Part shown: positions 8,098 through 16,115 of the stretch, in pieces
Position numbering within the stretch: position 1 is the stretch's first letter
Layout: every line of letters starts with the position of its first letter
From: G963556115 sp963667375
GTDB lineage: Bacteria; Planctomycetota; SZUA-567
Assembly (NCBI GenBank): GCA_963667375.1
Contig: OY763323.1
Coordinates: 1,178,001 to 1,242,000 of the forward strand
DNA length: 64,000 bases
Direction of reading: 5' to 3'
The notes under the pieces: model-generated
The model's database searches: none
What the model was told of the DNA's origin: nothing
What the model saw: the letters and a program-made list of their open reading frames with translations, nothing else
Program-made: the position numbers and the translations under genes

Positions 8098-8925
8098 TTA
8101 CTCGGGAATGATGACCTTGTCCAGGTTGGGTTCTGGAGCAGGGAATTCACAGTGGAGTTTATTGAGGTGTGAACGCATTATTCTGGCGATAATAATGTTG
8201 CGCCACCATTTTTTATCTGCCGGTATAACATACCATGGCGCATGCTCGGTGGAGCAGTTATTGATTGCCAGTTCATATGTCTGCATGTATTGATCCCAGA
8301 ATTTACGCTCGGCAATATCGGAGGAAGTGAATTTCCAGTTTTTCTCTGCTTTGTCCAGTCGGTCCTGAATGCGTTTTTTCTGCTCTTCCTTTGAGATATG
8401 AAGGAAGAGTTTGATTACATGGGTGTTACTGTCATGCAGGAGATACTCGAAGTTATTGATATGAGTATAGCGTCGTTCAATTACTTCTTTGGGTGCGAGT
8501 TTATGTACCCGCTGGATAAGCACGTCCTCGTAATGGGAGCGATTAAAAATAGTGATCATACCGTGCTTGGGAGTACAGGTGTGTATGCGCCAGAGAAAAT
8601 CGTGTGAAATTTCTTTGGGGTTGGGCTGCTTAAAGGAGTGTACGCGTACACCCTGAGGGTTGAGTGGTCCGAATACCTTTCTGATGGTTCCGTCCTTGCC
8701 CCCGGTATCCATTGCCTGGATAACGACCAGAATAGATTTTTGGCCTTCAGCATACAGACGATTCTGCAGCAACTTCAGATCGTCATGGATTTCAGCTAGA
8801 AAGACATCGGCATCAGCCCTTTTCATATCGGGTTTTTCATTGGTTGGGGTTTTGCTGAGGTCAACTTTGTCCTTTGGTGAAATGCGGTAATTTTTAATAA
8901 ATTTTTCATCGGTGTCATTATGCAT
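8098..8925 (-). CDS. PPK2-family polyphosphate kinase / polyphosphate:nucleotide phosphotransferase
   Basis: About 275 residues. The P-loop kinase fold of PPK2 is visible: Walker A-like AMDTGGKDGT (71-80), Walker B-like NRSHYEDV, and lid residues ERR. These enzymes transfer phosphate between polyphosphate and nucleotides; one-domain proteins of this size often act as AMP or ADP phosphotransferases. I chose the ATG at 8925 because GGAG lies upstream; a longer frame to 8979 adds 18 residues without a clear ribosome site. The gene stands alone between lon and a terminator. The class (AMP, ADP or both) cannot be fixed by eye. Confidence 0.9.
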   Translation of the reverse strand: MHNDTDEKFIKNYRISPKDKVDLSKTPTNEKPDMKRADADVFLAEIHDDLKLLQNRLYAEGQKSILVVIQAMDTGGKDGTIRKVFGPLNPQGVRVHSFKQPNPKEISHDFLWRIHTCTPKHGMITIFNRSHYEDVLIQRVHKLAPKEVIERRYTHINNFEYLLHDSNTHVIKLFLHISKEEQKKRIQDRLDKAEKNWKFTSSDIAERKFWDQYMQTYELAINNCSTEHAPWYVIPADKKWWRNIIIARIMRSHLNKLHCEFPAPEPNLDKVIIPE

Positions 8926-9036
8926 AGCCTTACTCCATCCTTGATAAATTAACAATGTCTGCGCTGGCAGCAGTTTCATTGCAGGTAAAATAAAGTTGCC
9001 GGCAGGTACGGCTGAAACTTTCCGTATGCTGCCGGA

Positions 9037-9080
9037 ATTATATCTTTGCGGTTAATACAGTTGTAATACTGTATTAACCG
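9037..9080 (-). promoter_or_regulatory. Inverted repeat near a candidate PPK2 promoter
   Basis: A 12-bp perfect inverted repeat (CGGTTAATACAG 9049-9060; CTGTATTAACCG 9069-9080) lies between lon and PPK2. On the minus strand it is followed by TATAAT a few bases later, not by a T-run, so it looks more like an operator over the -35 region than a terminator. A terminator for lon remains possible. Confidence 0.35.
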
Positions 9081-9148
9081 GAAAATGTGGGCTATAATGG
9101 CTGTCTGCTGCGTTATGATCTTTTTATTAGTATAGAAACAAGTATTTA

Positions 9149-11689
9149 TCAGTCATCAGAGTCATCAGAGTTATTGGTACTGGTGTTTTCCTTGAGTTTC
9201 TTATAGCGCTGCTGGCGTTTTTCGACGGCTTCTTTTACAAAGACATTCGGGAATGCCAGATTGAGTACTTCTGTAACCTCTTCAACCGGATAGAATTTAA
9301 TACCATTCATTACCTCTTTAGGCAGATCATGCAGATCCTTCATATTTGGTTGCGGCAAGACGACTTCTTTTATTCCTGCCAGATGGGCACCGATCATTTT
9401 TTCTTTGATACCACCTACCGGCAGAACCTTGCCGCGTAAAGTTATCTCTCCGGTCATTGCCAGACGTGATTTTACACGCTTATTCAGGAGCATGCTTACC
9501 AGTGATGTAACCAGAGTAACCCCTGCGGAAGGACCGTCTTTAGGAGTTGCTCCTTCCGGGAAGTGTATATGAATATCCGAATTTTCATAAAATTCAGGAT
9601 TTAGACCGAGCTCATTGGCATGGGTTCTGGTCCAGGAGAGAGCGGCAGCGGCGGATTCCTTGATTACATCGCCAAGACTGCCGGTAAGCTGCATCTGTTT
9701 CCCGCCCGGCATTGATGTTGACTCGATGAAAAGAACGTCTCCGCCGACAGAGGTCCAGACCAGACCTACCGCAACCCCTGCCGCGTTGGAGCGCTTGATA
9801 AGTTCGTTGGTGAATTCTTCCGGACCGAGAAGTTTTTCAACAAGTTTTACATTTACGTTGAAAGGTCCCTTCTGTCCTTTGGCGATGTCGACAGCGATCT
9901 TGCGGACAACGGTTGCAATTTCGCGTTCAAGTGAACGCAGACCGGCTTCTCTGGTGTAACCGCGCATAATGAAATCTATAGCGCTCTTGTTAAACTTGAT
10001 CTGTGAGGCTTTGAGACCATGATCTTTGAGTACACGTGGAATCAGGTAGCGCTTGGCAATTTCATGTTTTTCCAAACTGGAGTACCCGGGTAGGGAAATG
10101 ATCTCCATACGGTCGTAAAGCGCATCCGGGATAGTGTCTACAGTGTTGGCTGTAGCAATAAACACTACCTTGGAGAGGTCGAAATTGACATCAAGATAAT
10201 GATCTGAAAATTCATTATTCTGCTCCGGGTCGAGCGCTTCCAGAAGTGCTGAAGACGGATCACCGCGCATGTCACTGACCAGCTTGTCAATCTCATCAAG
10301 CATGAATACCGGATTTTTGGATTCTGCACGGCGCAGACCCTGAATTATACGTCCTGGAAGCGCACCGATATATGTTCTTCGATGTCCGCGGATCTCTGCT
10401 TCATCCCGGACACCGCCGAGTGAGTGACGTACGAATTTGCGGTTCATAGCCTTGGCGATACTCTTACCAAGTGAGGTCTTACCAACTCCCGGAGGGCCGA
10501 CAAGGCAGAGGATCGGGCTTTTGCCTTCAGGATTGATCTTCTTTACTGCCAGATACTCAATTATGCGTTCTTTAACTTTTTTCAGGTTGTAATGATCGGC
10601 ATCAAGTATTTCCTGCGCCCGTTTGATATTGATCTCGTCCTTGGTCTCTTTGTTCCAGGGGAGTGATATCATCCAGTCGAGATAGGTCATGGATACGGTG
10701 TATTCGGCACTTCCTGACTGCATTTTTTCCAGACGGTTGAGTTCGCGTTTCGCTTCCTGCATGGCATGTTCAGGCAGCTCTGCTTCTTCAAGCTTTTTGG
10801 CCATCTCCTCCAGCTCGTAACTGCCCTCATCATCGCCGAGTTCACTGCGGATGGCTTTGAGCTGCTCTCGGAGAAAATATTCCCGCTGCCCTTCACCTAT
10901 TCGTTCTTTCACGCTCTGCTGGATTCTGTTGCCCAGTTCGACAATCTGCATATTTTTACCGAGCATGACGGTAAGGGCTTCCATACGCTTCATGACGTTC
11001 ATTTCATCCAGTATTTCCAGCCGCTGGTCATGGGAAATATCGATATTGCTGGCGACCAGATCGCTGAAACGGCCGGGATGGTCAATGTTATGTGCTGTGA
11101 CCTTGATGTCTTCCGGGAATTGCAGAATCTCGGTAAGGCGGCTGAATTCTTTACGGAGGCTGCTGAAAAGAGCTTTTGACTGAATATTATTGGGAACTTT
11201 CTCTTCCAGAATCTGAATTTTCGCTGTAGCATGAGGTTCTATCTGGGTGTATTCTGTAATCTCAGCTCTGCTAAGCCCCTGAATAAGCAGGCGCATTTCG
11301 CCTTCAGGCAGTTTGAACATCTTCAGTACGGCCGCAACGCAACCAATGTTATGGATCGCCTCGGTATCACTGCTGTCCTCCATCGGTCTTTCCAGCGGGG
11401 CAATTATCAGCAGTTTATCCCCGATAAGGGAATCATCTATCATCTTCATATCACGTTCGTGTGATATGGATAATGGTGCGATCATATCTGGATATAATAC
11501 AATGTCACTGGCTGCGAGCACCGGTAGTTTTCCCGGGATTTTCATCTCATCATTGCCGCTGCCGATAACACTGTTGTTAATATCTATAACTACATCCTCA
11601 CTTATTCTGGCATCCTGAGTAGGCCGCTTGCTTTTGGAGGTGGTCTTTTTCTTGGTGGTTTTCTTTTTGGTAGTCTTCTTTTTCGCCAT
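9149..11689 (-). CDS. lon: ATP-dependent protease Lon
   Basis: An 846-residue LonA protease: a Lys-rich N-terminal extension (about 1-25), substrate-binding LON domain (50-250), coiled-coil region, AAA+ module with Walker A GPPGVGKTS and Walker B VFMLDEID, and the C-terminal serine protease domain with the catalytic serine in KDGPSAG and the dyad lysine in the KEKMIGAH region. It degrades misfolded and regulatory proteins in the cytoplasm. The acidic, Ser/Asn-rich tail (NSDDSDD) is unusual but probably harmless. The gene follows hsp20 by 52 bases on the same strand, so the two likely form a heat-shock operon. Confidence 0.98.
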   Translation of the reverse strand: MAKKKTTKKKTTKKKTTSKSKRPTQDARISEDVVIDINNSVIGSGNDEMKIPGKLPVLAASDIVLYPDMIAPLSISHERDMKMIDDSLIGDKLLIIAPLERPMEDSSDTEAIHNIGCVAAVLKMFKLPEGEMRLLIQGLSRAEITEYTQIEPHATAKIQILEEKVPNNIQSKALFSSLRKEFSRLTEILQFPEDIKVTAHNIDHPGRFSDLVASNIDISHDQRLEILDEMNVMKRMEALTVMLGKNMQIVELGNRIQQSVKERIGEGQREYFLREQLKAIRSELGDDEGSYELEEMAKKLEEAELPEHAMQEAKRELNRLEKMQSGSAEYTVSMTYLDWMISLPWNKETKDEINIKRAQEILDADHYNLKKVKERIIEYLAVKKINPEGKSPILCLVGPPGVGKTSLGKSIAKAMNRKFVRHSLGGVRDEAEIRGHRRTYIGALPGRIIQGLRRAESKNPVFMLDEIDKLVSDMRGDPSSALLEALDPEQNNEFSDHYLDVNFDLSKVVFIATANTVDTIPDALYDRMEIISLPGYSSLEKHEIAKRYLIPRVLKDHGLKASQIKFNKSAIDFIMRGYTREAGLRSLEREIATVVRKIAVDIAKGQKGPFNVNVKLVEKLLGPEEFTNELIKRSNAAGVAVGLVWTSVGGDVLFIESTSMPGGKQMQLTGSLGDVIKESAAAALSWTRTHANELGLNPEFYENSDIHIHFPEGATPKDGPSAGVTLVTSLVSMLLNKRVKSRLAMTGEITLRGKVLPVGGIKEKMIGAHLAGIKEVVLPQPNMKDLHDLPKEVMNGIKFYPVEEVTEVLNLAFPNVFVKEAVEKRQQRYKKLKENTSTNNSDDSDD

Positions 11690-11741
11690 TATTATCTTTC
11701 TATAGGTTATCTTTTATGCAAAAAGTTAGAGTCAACAGCTG

Positions 11742-12134
11742 TCAATCAATATCAATAGTAATAGGATCCTCGGATTGCGCATTGAGTTTGGGTAATACAA
11801 CTTCAAGGACACCATTACAGATTTTTGCTTTTCCCAGATCTACCGGACAGGGGAGATCAATAATACGCTCGAATTGTCCGTGTCTGATTTCAAGCTGTCT
11901 GTAACATTTAATAAGTTTGGGTTTTTCATACTTTCTGGTGCCGCGAACAATGAGCTTTGCATTATCCAGTGTCAATTCAATGTCCGCTGCTTCGACGCCC
12001 GGAAGATTTATAATTGCAATTATTTCCAGTTTGGTCTCGAAAATATCTGCTTCCGGAATCCAAGTATCGTGAGAGATCGCTGATTTTTTACTCAGTGTTG
12101 CTGCTGATTTATAGTATTTACAATAATATGCCAT
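11742..12134 (-). CDS. Small heat-shock protein (Hsp20/alpha-crystallin family)
   Basis: A 130-residue protein with the alpha-crystallin domain at about 28-122: DIFETKLEIIAIINLPGV at its start and the signature GVLEVVLPK near its end. It prevents aggregation of unfolded proteins without using ATP. The N-terminal arm is short (about 25 residues) and the usual C-terminal IxI anchor is present as ITIDI. It lies directly upstream of lon on the same strand, so co-expression under stress is likely. No CIRCE element was found upstream. Confidence 0.93.
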   Translation of the reverse strand: MAYYCKYYKSAATLSKKSAISHDTWIPEADIFETKLEIIAIINLPGVEAADIELTLDNAKLIVRGTRKYEKPKLIKCYRQLEIRHGQFERIIDLPCPVDLGKAKICNGVLEVVLPKLNAQSEDPITIDID

Positions 12135-12346
12135 CGTTATACCTCATATTATACTGGTTAATATATTATATTGAACATGGTTGCAGTGAAATTTGCAAGC
12201 ATTTTTTGTTATTATCGGCCTATTTTATATTATGGTGTGATAAGCTGATCGCGGAGTTAATTCTGTAAATTCTTAAAGAACTGTTAACGTGATTCAGAGT
12301 AAAGTTAAAAGTGGTGATCTTGAAATTATTATTACTGCGGCAGGGA

Positions 12347-12748
12347 TTATTTATGTGCAAGCTGGAGTAGTTTGTCAAAACGGGGATCGCCTTTGAGATT
12401 GCTCAAATCAGGATCTTCAACCATATGCACATGGTCACGATAGCCGAGGCAGATAGCTTCTTCAAGCGTACGCAAGGCATTGTCGGTATCTTTGACCAGA
12501 GCGTAGCTGCAGGCGAGATTATAGGTTATAAGAGCATCTGAGGCTTTAAGCTCACGCAGGCGTTTATCGTAAAGCAGGCCATCATGATAATATCCAAGTG
12601 CTGTGAGTGAATTTGCAGCACTCTGCAGAGCTTCAAACTGATAGGGGCGTTTGTCTAGTACTGCAAGTGAAAACTCTGCAATAAATGTAAAGTGTTCGCG
12701 TTCCCTGTCATTCAGACTGTCAAAACGTTGGCTGTCACAAGGTCCCAT
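12347..12748 (-). CDS. Small TPR-repeat protein
   Basis: About 133 residues, with two or three tetratricopeptide-like helical pairs (FEALQSAANSLTALGYY; ALITYNLACSYALVKDTDNAL) and an ending typical of TPR arrays (DPDLSNLKGDPRFDKLL). These act as protein-interaction scaffolds. I prefer ATG at 12748 with AAGGAA upstream. A longer frame to 12817 would run through a strong inverted repeat at 12784-12822, which is unlikely to be coding. It follows the unknown gene at 12830 on the same strand. Confidence 0.7.
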   Translation of the reverse strand: MGPCDSQRFDSLNDREREHFTFIAEFSLAVLDKRPYQFEALQSAANSLTALGYYHDGLLYDKRLRELKASDALITYNLACSYALVKDTDNALRTLEEAICLGYRDHVHMVEDPDLSNLKGDPRFDKLLQLAHK

Positions 12749-12783
12749 TGCTGTTATTTTTTCCTTAATACATTTGTTACTTA

Positions 12784-12822
12784 TATTATTGATAGCCCCT
12801 AGGCTAGGGACTATCAATAATA
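12784..12822. repeat. 19-bp inverted repeat (stem-loop) between two minus-strand genes
   Basis: Arms 12784-12802 and 12804-12822 are complementary with one mismatch around a single central base, so the actual hairpin would have a loop of a few bases. On the minus strand it falls 8 bases after the stop at 12830. It may be a terminator or RNA-processing/stabilising hairpin; there is no clear T-run. Confidence 0.7.
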
Positions 12823-12829
12823 ATTCATA

Positions 12830-13534
12830 TCAGAGGCTGGCTACCTGTCTGACTTCATCCTCGGTTACATCCGCCCAGTCACGACGTTTGAGAAAGGCAG
12901 CGACGTATGCTTCGTCCTGGAACTTGTCCCAGAGCAGAGCGATCATCTTTTCTCGTGCCATTATTTCGGTGTATCTGTCACCTGCAACTTTGGTAATGCG
13001 ATTCAGAGTTTCTTCTTTGTTTTCATGTTCGCCCAATGAAGCGAGAACGGCTTCTTCTGCCCGTTCTTTCCAGTCTTCATTTGCTACCAGTCCGAATCCT
13101 TCATCTATCTCGAGATCTTCTGCTTCTTCCTGATCCTGTATACTTTTAGAGGCTGGAGTGGACTTTGCTACAGGAGACGACGGTACCGCAGATGAAGCTG
13201 TCTGCGCATTCACAACCGCCGTCCTAGGCAGTTCCGATTCGTCGTCATCCTCTGCGCGTTCCTGCTTAAGATCTTCAGGATCCGCAGGAGAACCGTGAAC
13301 GAAAGAACCGTCTTCTCCAAAAAGATCGAGTGCTTCGATAAAATTTGCCGCTTCTTTGGTGTTGCGCAGATTGAACTGAGCTGTGGCTTTGAGACCTCCA
13401 TTACGGATTTGATCTATACGCGCATTTATTTTGCGCAGATTGTTGAATGGAAGACGGGCACACTCACCGTAGCTGAAGGTAACGACTACCTCGTATACCC
13501 CGCCGCGTCTATCGCTGACTTGAATCGTGCTCAT
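12830..13534 (-). CDS. Conserved-looking protein of unknown function
   Basis: A 234-residue soluble protein. Residues 1-75 look globular (beta-rich start STIQVSDRRGGVYEVVV, then LRKINARIDQIRNGG). Residues 75-160 are acidic and Pro/Ser/Ala-rich, so probably a disordered linker. Residues 160-234 are helical and charged (WKERAEEAVLASLGEHE; WDKFQDEAYVAAFLKRRDW). No signal peptide, membrane segment or catalytic motif was recognised. The start is secure: AGGAGG lies about 8 bases upstream. A candidate promoter (TTGACG, 15 bases, TATAAT) lies at 13593-13619 on the minus strand. Confidence 0.8.
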   Translation of the reverse strand: MSTIQVSDRRGGVYEVVVTFSYGECARLPFNNLRKINARIDQIRNGGLKATAQFNLRNTKEAANFIEALDLFGEDGSFVHGSPADPEDLKQERAEDDDESELPRTAVVNAQTASSAVPSSPVAKSTPASKSIQDQEEAEDLEIDEGFGLVANEDWKERAEEAVLASLGEHENKEETLNRITKVAGDRYTEIMAREKMIALLWDKFQDEAYVAAFLKRRDWADVTEDEVRQVASL

Positions 13535-13592
13535 ATAATAGCCTCCTGCTAAATTATAAGTTTAAAAACGATTAGTTTGTATAGTATAAAAT

Positions 13593-13619
13593 ATTATACA
13601 TTAATAAATGGTTCGTCAA
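13593..13619 (-). promoter_or_regulatory. Candidate sigma-70 promoter
   Basis: Read on the minus strand: TTGACG, a 15-base spacer and TATAAT. It would drive the gene starting at 13534. The short spacer lowers confidence. Confidence 0.42.
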
Positions 13620-13863
13620 AGACCAATTTGTATTAATTCGCAAAATTTTTAATGGATTTACGCAGGAAACAGTATTATCTGCTATCTTAGTTCATTTTTT
13701 TTTTAGCATTATTTTGCGGGAATGGATTTGGTTAGCGCCGTATTCAATGCCAGTCGGTATCTTTATGTTATAGCGGACGGTCTGACAGCATCACTTTTTT
13801 TGTAATTGTCTAATCTTCAGCGACTGATTAAAAGTAAATTTTAATTGTCATTTAATTGATAAT
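13620..13863. other. Intergenic spacer between divergent genes
   Basis: AT-rich and without a convincing reading frame, RNA gene or hairpin. It only separates the two divergent promoters. Confidence 0.6.
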
Positions 13864-13892
13864 TTGACACTTGAGCTGGAGTATGGTATAAT
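13864..13892 (+). promoter_or_regulatory. Consensus sigma-70 promoter
   Basis: TTGACA (13864-13869), exactly 17 bases, TATAAT (13887-13892): a perfect match to the housekeeping consensus, placing the transcript start near 13899, some 27 bases before the small gene. Confidence 0.88.
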
Positions 13893-13925
13893 ATTAATGG
13901 ATGAAAATTGATCGGGAGAAATAAA

Positions 13926-14189
13926 ATGGGATGGCCTCCATGGCCCCCTGTGATGCAGCCACGCGGGGCAATTGACAGTATTATCAAGGTTACCATGCCT
14001 GGAGAAGGGATGATCTCCAAGCAAGGCGATGTTATAAAAGAGGTTGATCCGACGCGGAATCTCAACCGGGTTCTGGGTAAAGATGCAGTAGTTACTGGCG
14101 GTGGAAAAGCCTGGACTAAATCTCAGGAGAACAGTACCAATAATATTGCTAAGGAGGTTCCGGGTCTTCCTGATAATCTCTATGCCTGA
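13926..14189 (+). CDS. Small protein of unknown function, probably strongly expressed
   Basis: An 87-residue protein starting GWPPWPP, with no signal peptide, membrane helix or recognised domain. The middle part (IIKVTMPGEGMISKQGDVIKEV) could form a small beta structure; the tail is Asn/Gly/Lys-rich. Support for a real gene comes from its flanks: a perfect TTGACA-17-TATAAT promoter, GGGAGA 8 bases before ATG 13926, and a strong hairpin 28 bases past the stop. It is therefore a compact monocistronic unit. An in-frame ATG at 13908 is less likely because it leaves only a few leader bases. No function is proposed. Confidence 0.75.
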   Translation: MGWPPWPPVMQPRGAIDSIIKVTMPGEGMISKQGDVIKEVDPTRNLNRVLGKDAVVTGGGKAWTKSQENSTNNIAKEVPGLPDNLYA

Positions 14190-14216
14190 ATCAAGTATTA
14201 ATTGGTTAAAATATAA

Positions 14217-14247
14217 GCGGGACAGCTGTAATTTTCAGCTGTCCCGC
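14217..14247. terminator. Hairpin between convergent genes, probable bidirectional terminator
   Basis: A 12-bp perfect stem, GCGGGACAGCTG (14217-14228) and CAGCTGTCCCGC (14236-14247), lies between the small gene and the convergent binding-protein gene. Confidence 0.8.
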
Positions 14248-14281
14248 ATAATTTTGGGTTATTCTTAAAATGTTCGCTAAA

Positions 14282-15901
14282 TTAGCGGACCCAGCGCTCC
14301 ATGATATTGCGTACTACGCCCCGCTGTTTCAGTGCTTCAAAAGCTGCCTGCCAGGCATCAGCTACTTCTTTGGGTGTTTCTTTGGAAATACCAATGTAAT
14401 AGTAGGCTTTTGGTGAAATTTGAAGCAGCGGTTTCATGTTGATAGCAGAGAAGCCGGCATTACGGGCTACATAGGGAGCGGTTACGCTTGAGAAGGCCGC
14501 TGCATGATCAGGATTATTCATTATGTCGGTTATTACTTCAGAGGGTGTACTGAAAGGAATAAGATTACTGAATCCGAGTTGTGATAGTGTTGTACCGGCA
14601 TAAGCCCCTCCGACACATGATATTGCCGGCAGCATCTTGGCTTCGGCGAGATCACGAGTCATTATTGGAGCATCGCGACGGGCATAAAGCCAGGCGGAAT
14701 CAGCGGCATAAGGTCCGATCCAATAGAAGTCATTCTCGCGGTCAGGGGTGCGCTTCAGCGTACAGATGGCAGCATATGGTGTGGTCTTGGCCAGAAAGAA
14801 GATGCTGTTCCATTCTGAAAGCTGGATGGGGGCAGGGGTCATTCCAAGTTCATTCTGAATGGCTGATACCAGTTCGGCAACCGCCCCTTGAATGTAAGTT
14901 GAGTTATCGACAGAGAAGGTGAAGGGAGGAAATTCTTCGGCATAGATATTCATGCCGTGTTTCTGGGTTCCACTGGCGATGCGGCCACTTTGGGTAAGGA
15001 CGATGCTTTTACTTGCCGGGCGTTCGACAATATTGGTTTTGATAGTGGGAACAGCTTTACCGTTGATAACGAGTGGTTCTGTAAATGTTGTCTGATCAGG
15101 AACTATGATTTCATTAGGAAATACCGGTTCGGCAGGAATATTTGGCATCCTGCTTTCAGGCAGGTACTTCTTGTATAAAGCAGCCAGCGTTCCGTCACGT
15201 CGCATATCCAGCAGAACCTGCTGCATGTAGAGCGGAATTCGGGGGTCGGTAGCTTTATTCAGGGCATAGTAGAGAGTGCGCTTCATAAAGAGTTTGACCG
15301 GGGTAGGCCAGGAATTATTTTTGACACCCATGCGTTTCATAAAATCTTTTACCGATGCATCAGGGAAAATTCCTATGCTTGTGCTGCCGGTAAGCAGGGA
15401 GTTCAGAGCCTGTTCGGTAGTGTCAAAATAGCGCAGATTGGTGCAGCCTGAGTCTTTGAGGGTCTGGTTAACAGCAAAATCCTTGACGGTAGCGATACTT
15501 TTGGCGTTACGTATGTCGTCAAGGGTGTTGATGGTTATATTGCTGCCGCGGGGTTTGTAGATATAGTAATCCAGACTGGCAATAGGTCCAACCCAGAAGA
15601 AGCTGTTACGGCGGTCTGCGGTCATGACTATCGGAAATATTGCGCTACCAGGGTCATTCAGAGTCTTCTGGTAGACAACATCCCAGTCTCCGAAGGTAAT
15701 CGGAATGTCGACATTAGCCCGGCGCATCATCTCCTCTACAGCTTTATAGGCTATTCCTGTTCCTGAAGGACCGGCGGTCATGCTTACAGGGGGCGTGGGG
15801 CTGGTATAGATTCTGGTGATCTTTGCCGCCTGGGCCGCTGGAATAACTACAGCCAGCACTGCCAAAGCCAGTGCTAATAAAAAGGTTTTTTTAATTTTCA
15901 A
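14282..15901 (-). CDS. Periplasmic binding protein with two tandem SBP_bac_3-like domains
   Basis: A 539-residue exported protein. Signal peptide at 1-25 (lysines, then a Leu/Ala/Val core ending AQA). Two family-3 solute-binding domains follow, about 30-270 and 310-539, joined by a Pro-rich linker. Both halves carry the same local pattern: R(R/E)N(S/D)F(F/Y)WVGP followed by YIYK in the first and LYARR in the second. Family-3 proteins bind amino acids or similar solutes, but no ABC permease or ATPase gene is near. A paralogue with the same layout lies upstream (16116-17828). The ribosome site AAGGAG supports the start. The ligand is unknown. Confidence 0.85.
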   Translation of the reverse strand: MKIKKTFLLALALAVLAVVIPAAQAAKITRIYTSPTPPVSMTAGPSGTGIAYKAVEEMMRRANVDIPITFGDWDVVYQKTLNDPGSAIFPIVMTADRRNSFFWVGPIASLDYYIYKPRGSNITINTLDDIRNAKSIATVKDFAVNQTLKDSGCTNLRYFDTTEQALNSLLTGSTSIGIFPDASVKDFMKRMGVKNNSWPTPVKLFMKRTLYYALNKATDPRIPLYMQQVLLDMRRDGTLAALYKKYLPESRMPNIPAEPVFPNEIIVPDQTTFTEPLVINGKAVPTIKTNIVERPASKSIVLTQSGRIASGTQKHGMNIYAEEFPPFTFSVDNSTYIQGAVAELVSAIQNELGMTPAPIQLSEWNSIFFLAKTTPYAAICTLKRTPDRENDFYWIGPYAADSAWLYARRDAPIMTRDLAEAKMLPAISCVGGAYAGTTLSQLGFSNLIPFSTPSEVITDIMNNPDHAAAFSSVTAPYVARNAGFSAINMKPLLQISPKAYYYIGISKETPKEVADAWQAAFEALKQRGVVRNIMERWVR

Positions 15902-16047
15902 TTTTTACTCCTTTGTCGTGTTTGAGGGCAGATGGTGCTGTCTGGAAATAAATTTTTCAGCAGTAAAAAATACAAAAATGTTTATTCCGATAAATTAGTG
16001 TATTAATTTATTTTTTGCAAGTTTAAAATTTGTAAATGAGAATATAA

Positions 16048-16077
16048 TCGTCGACGGCAGATAAATACCGTCGACGA
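16048..16077 (-). terminator. Probable terminator of the second binding-protein gene
   Basis: A 10-bp stem, TCGTCGACGG and CCGTCGACGA, with a 10-base loop, about 40 bases past the stop of the upstream minus-strand paralogue. The T-run is weak. Confidence 0.6.
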
Positions 16078-16115
16078 ACGCTGAAAAAAAGAGATGATTT
16101 TATTGCCAGATAGAG

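Noticed and set aside
12135..12346. CIRCE heat-shock operator upstream of hsp20-lon
   Set aside because: The TTAGCACTC inverted repeat is not present in the region.
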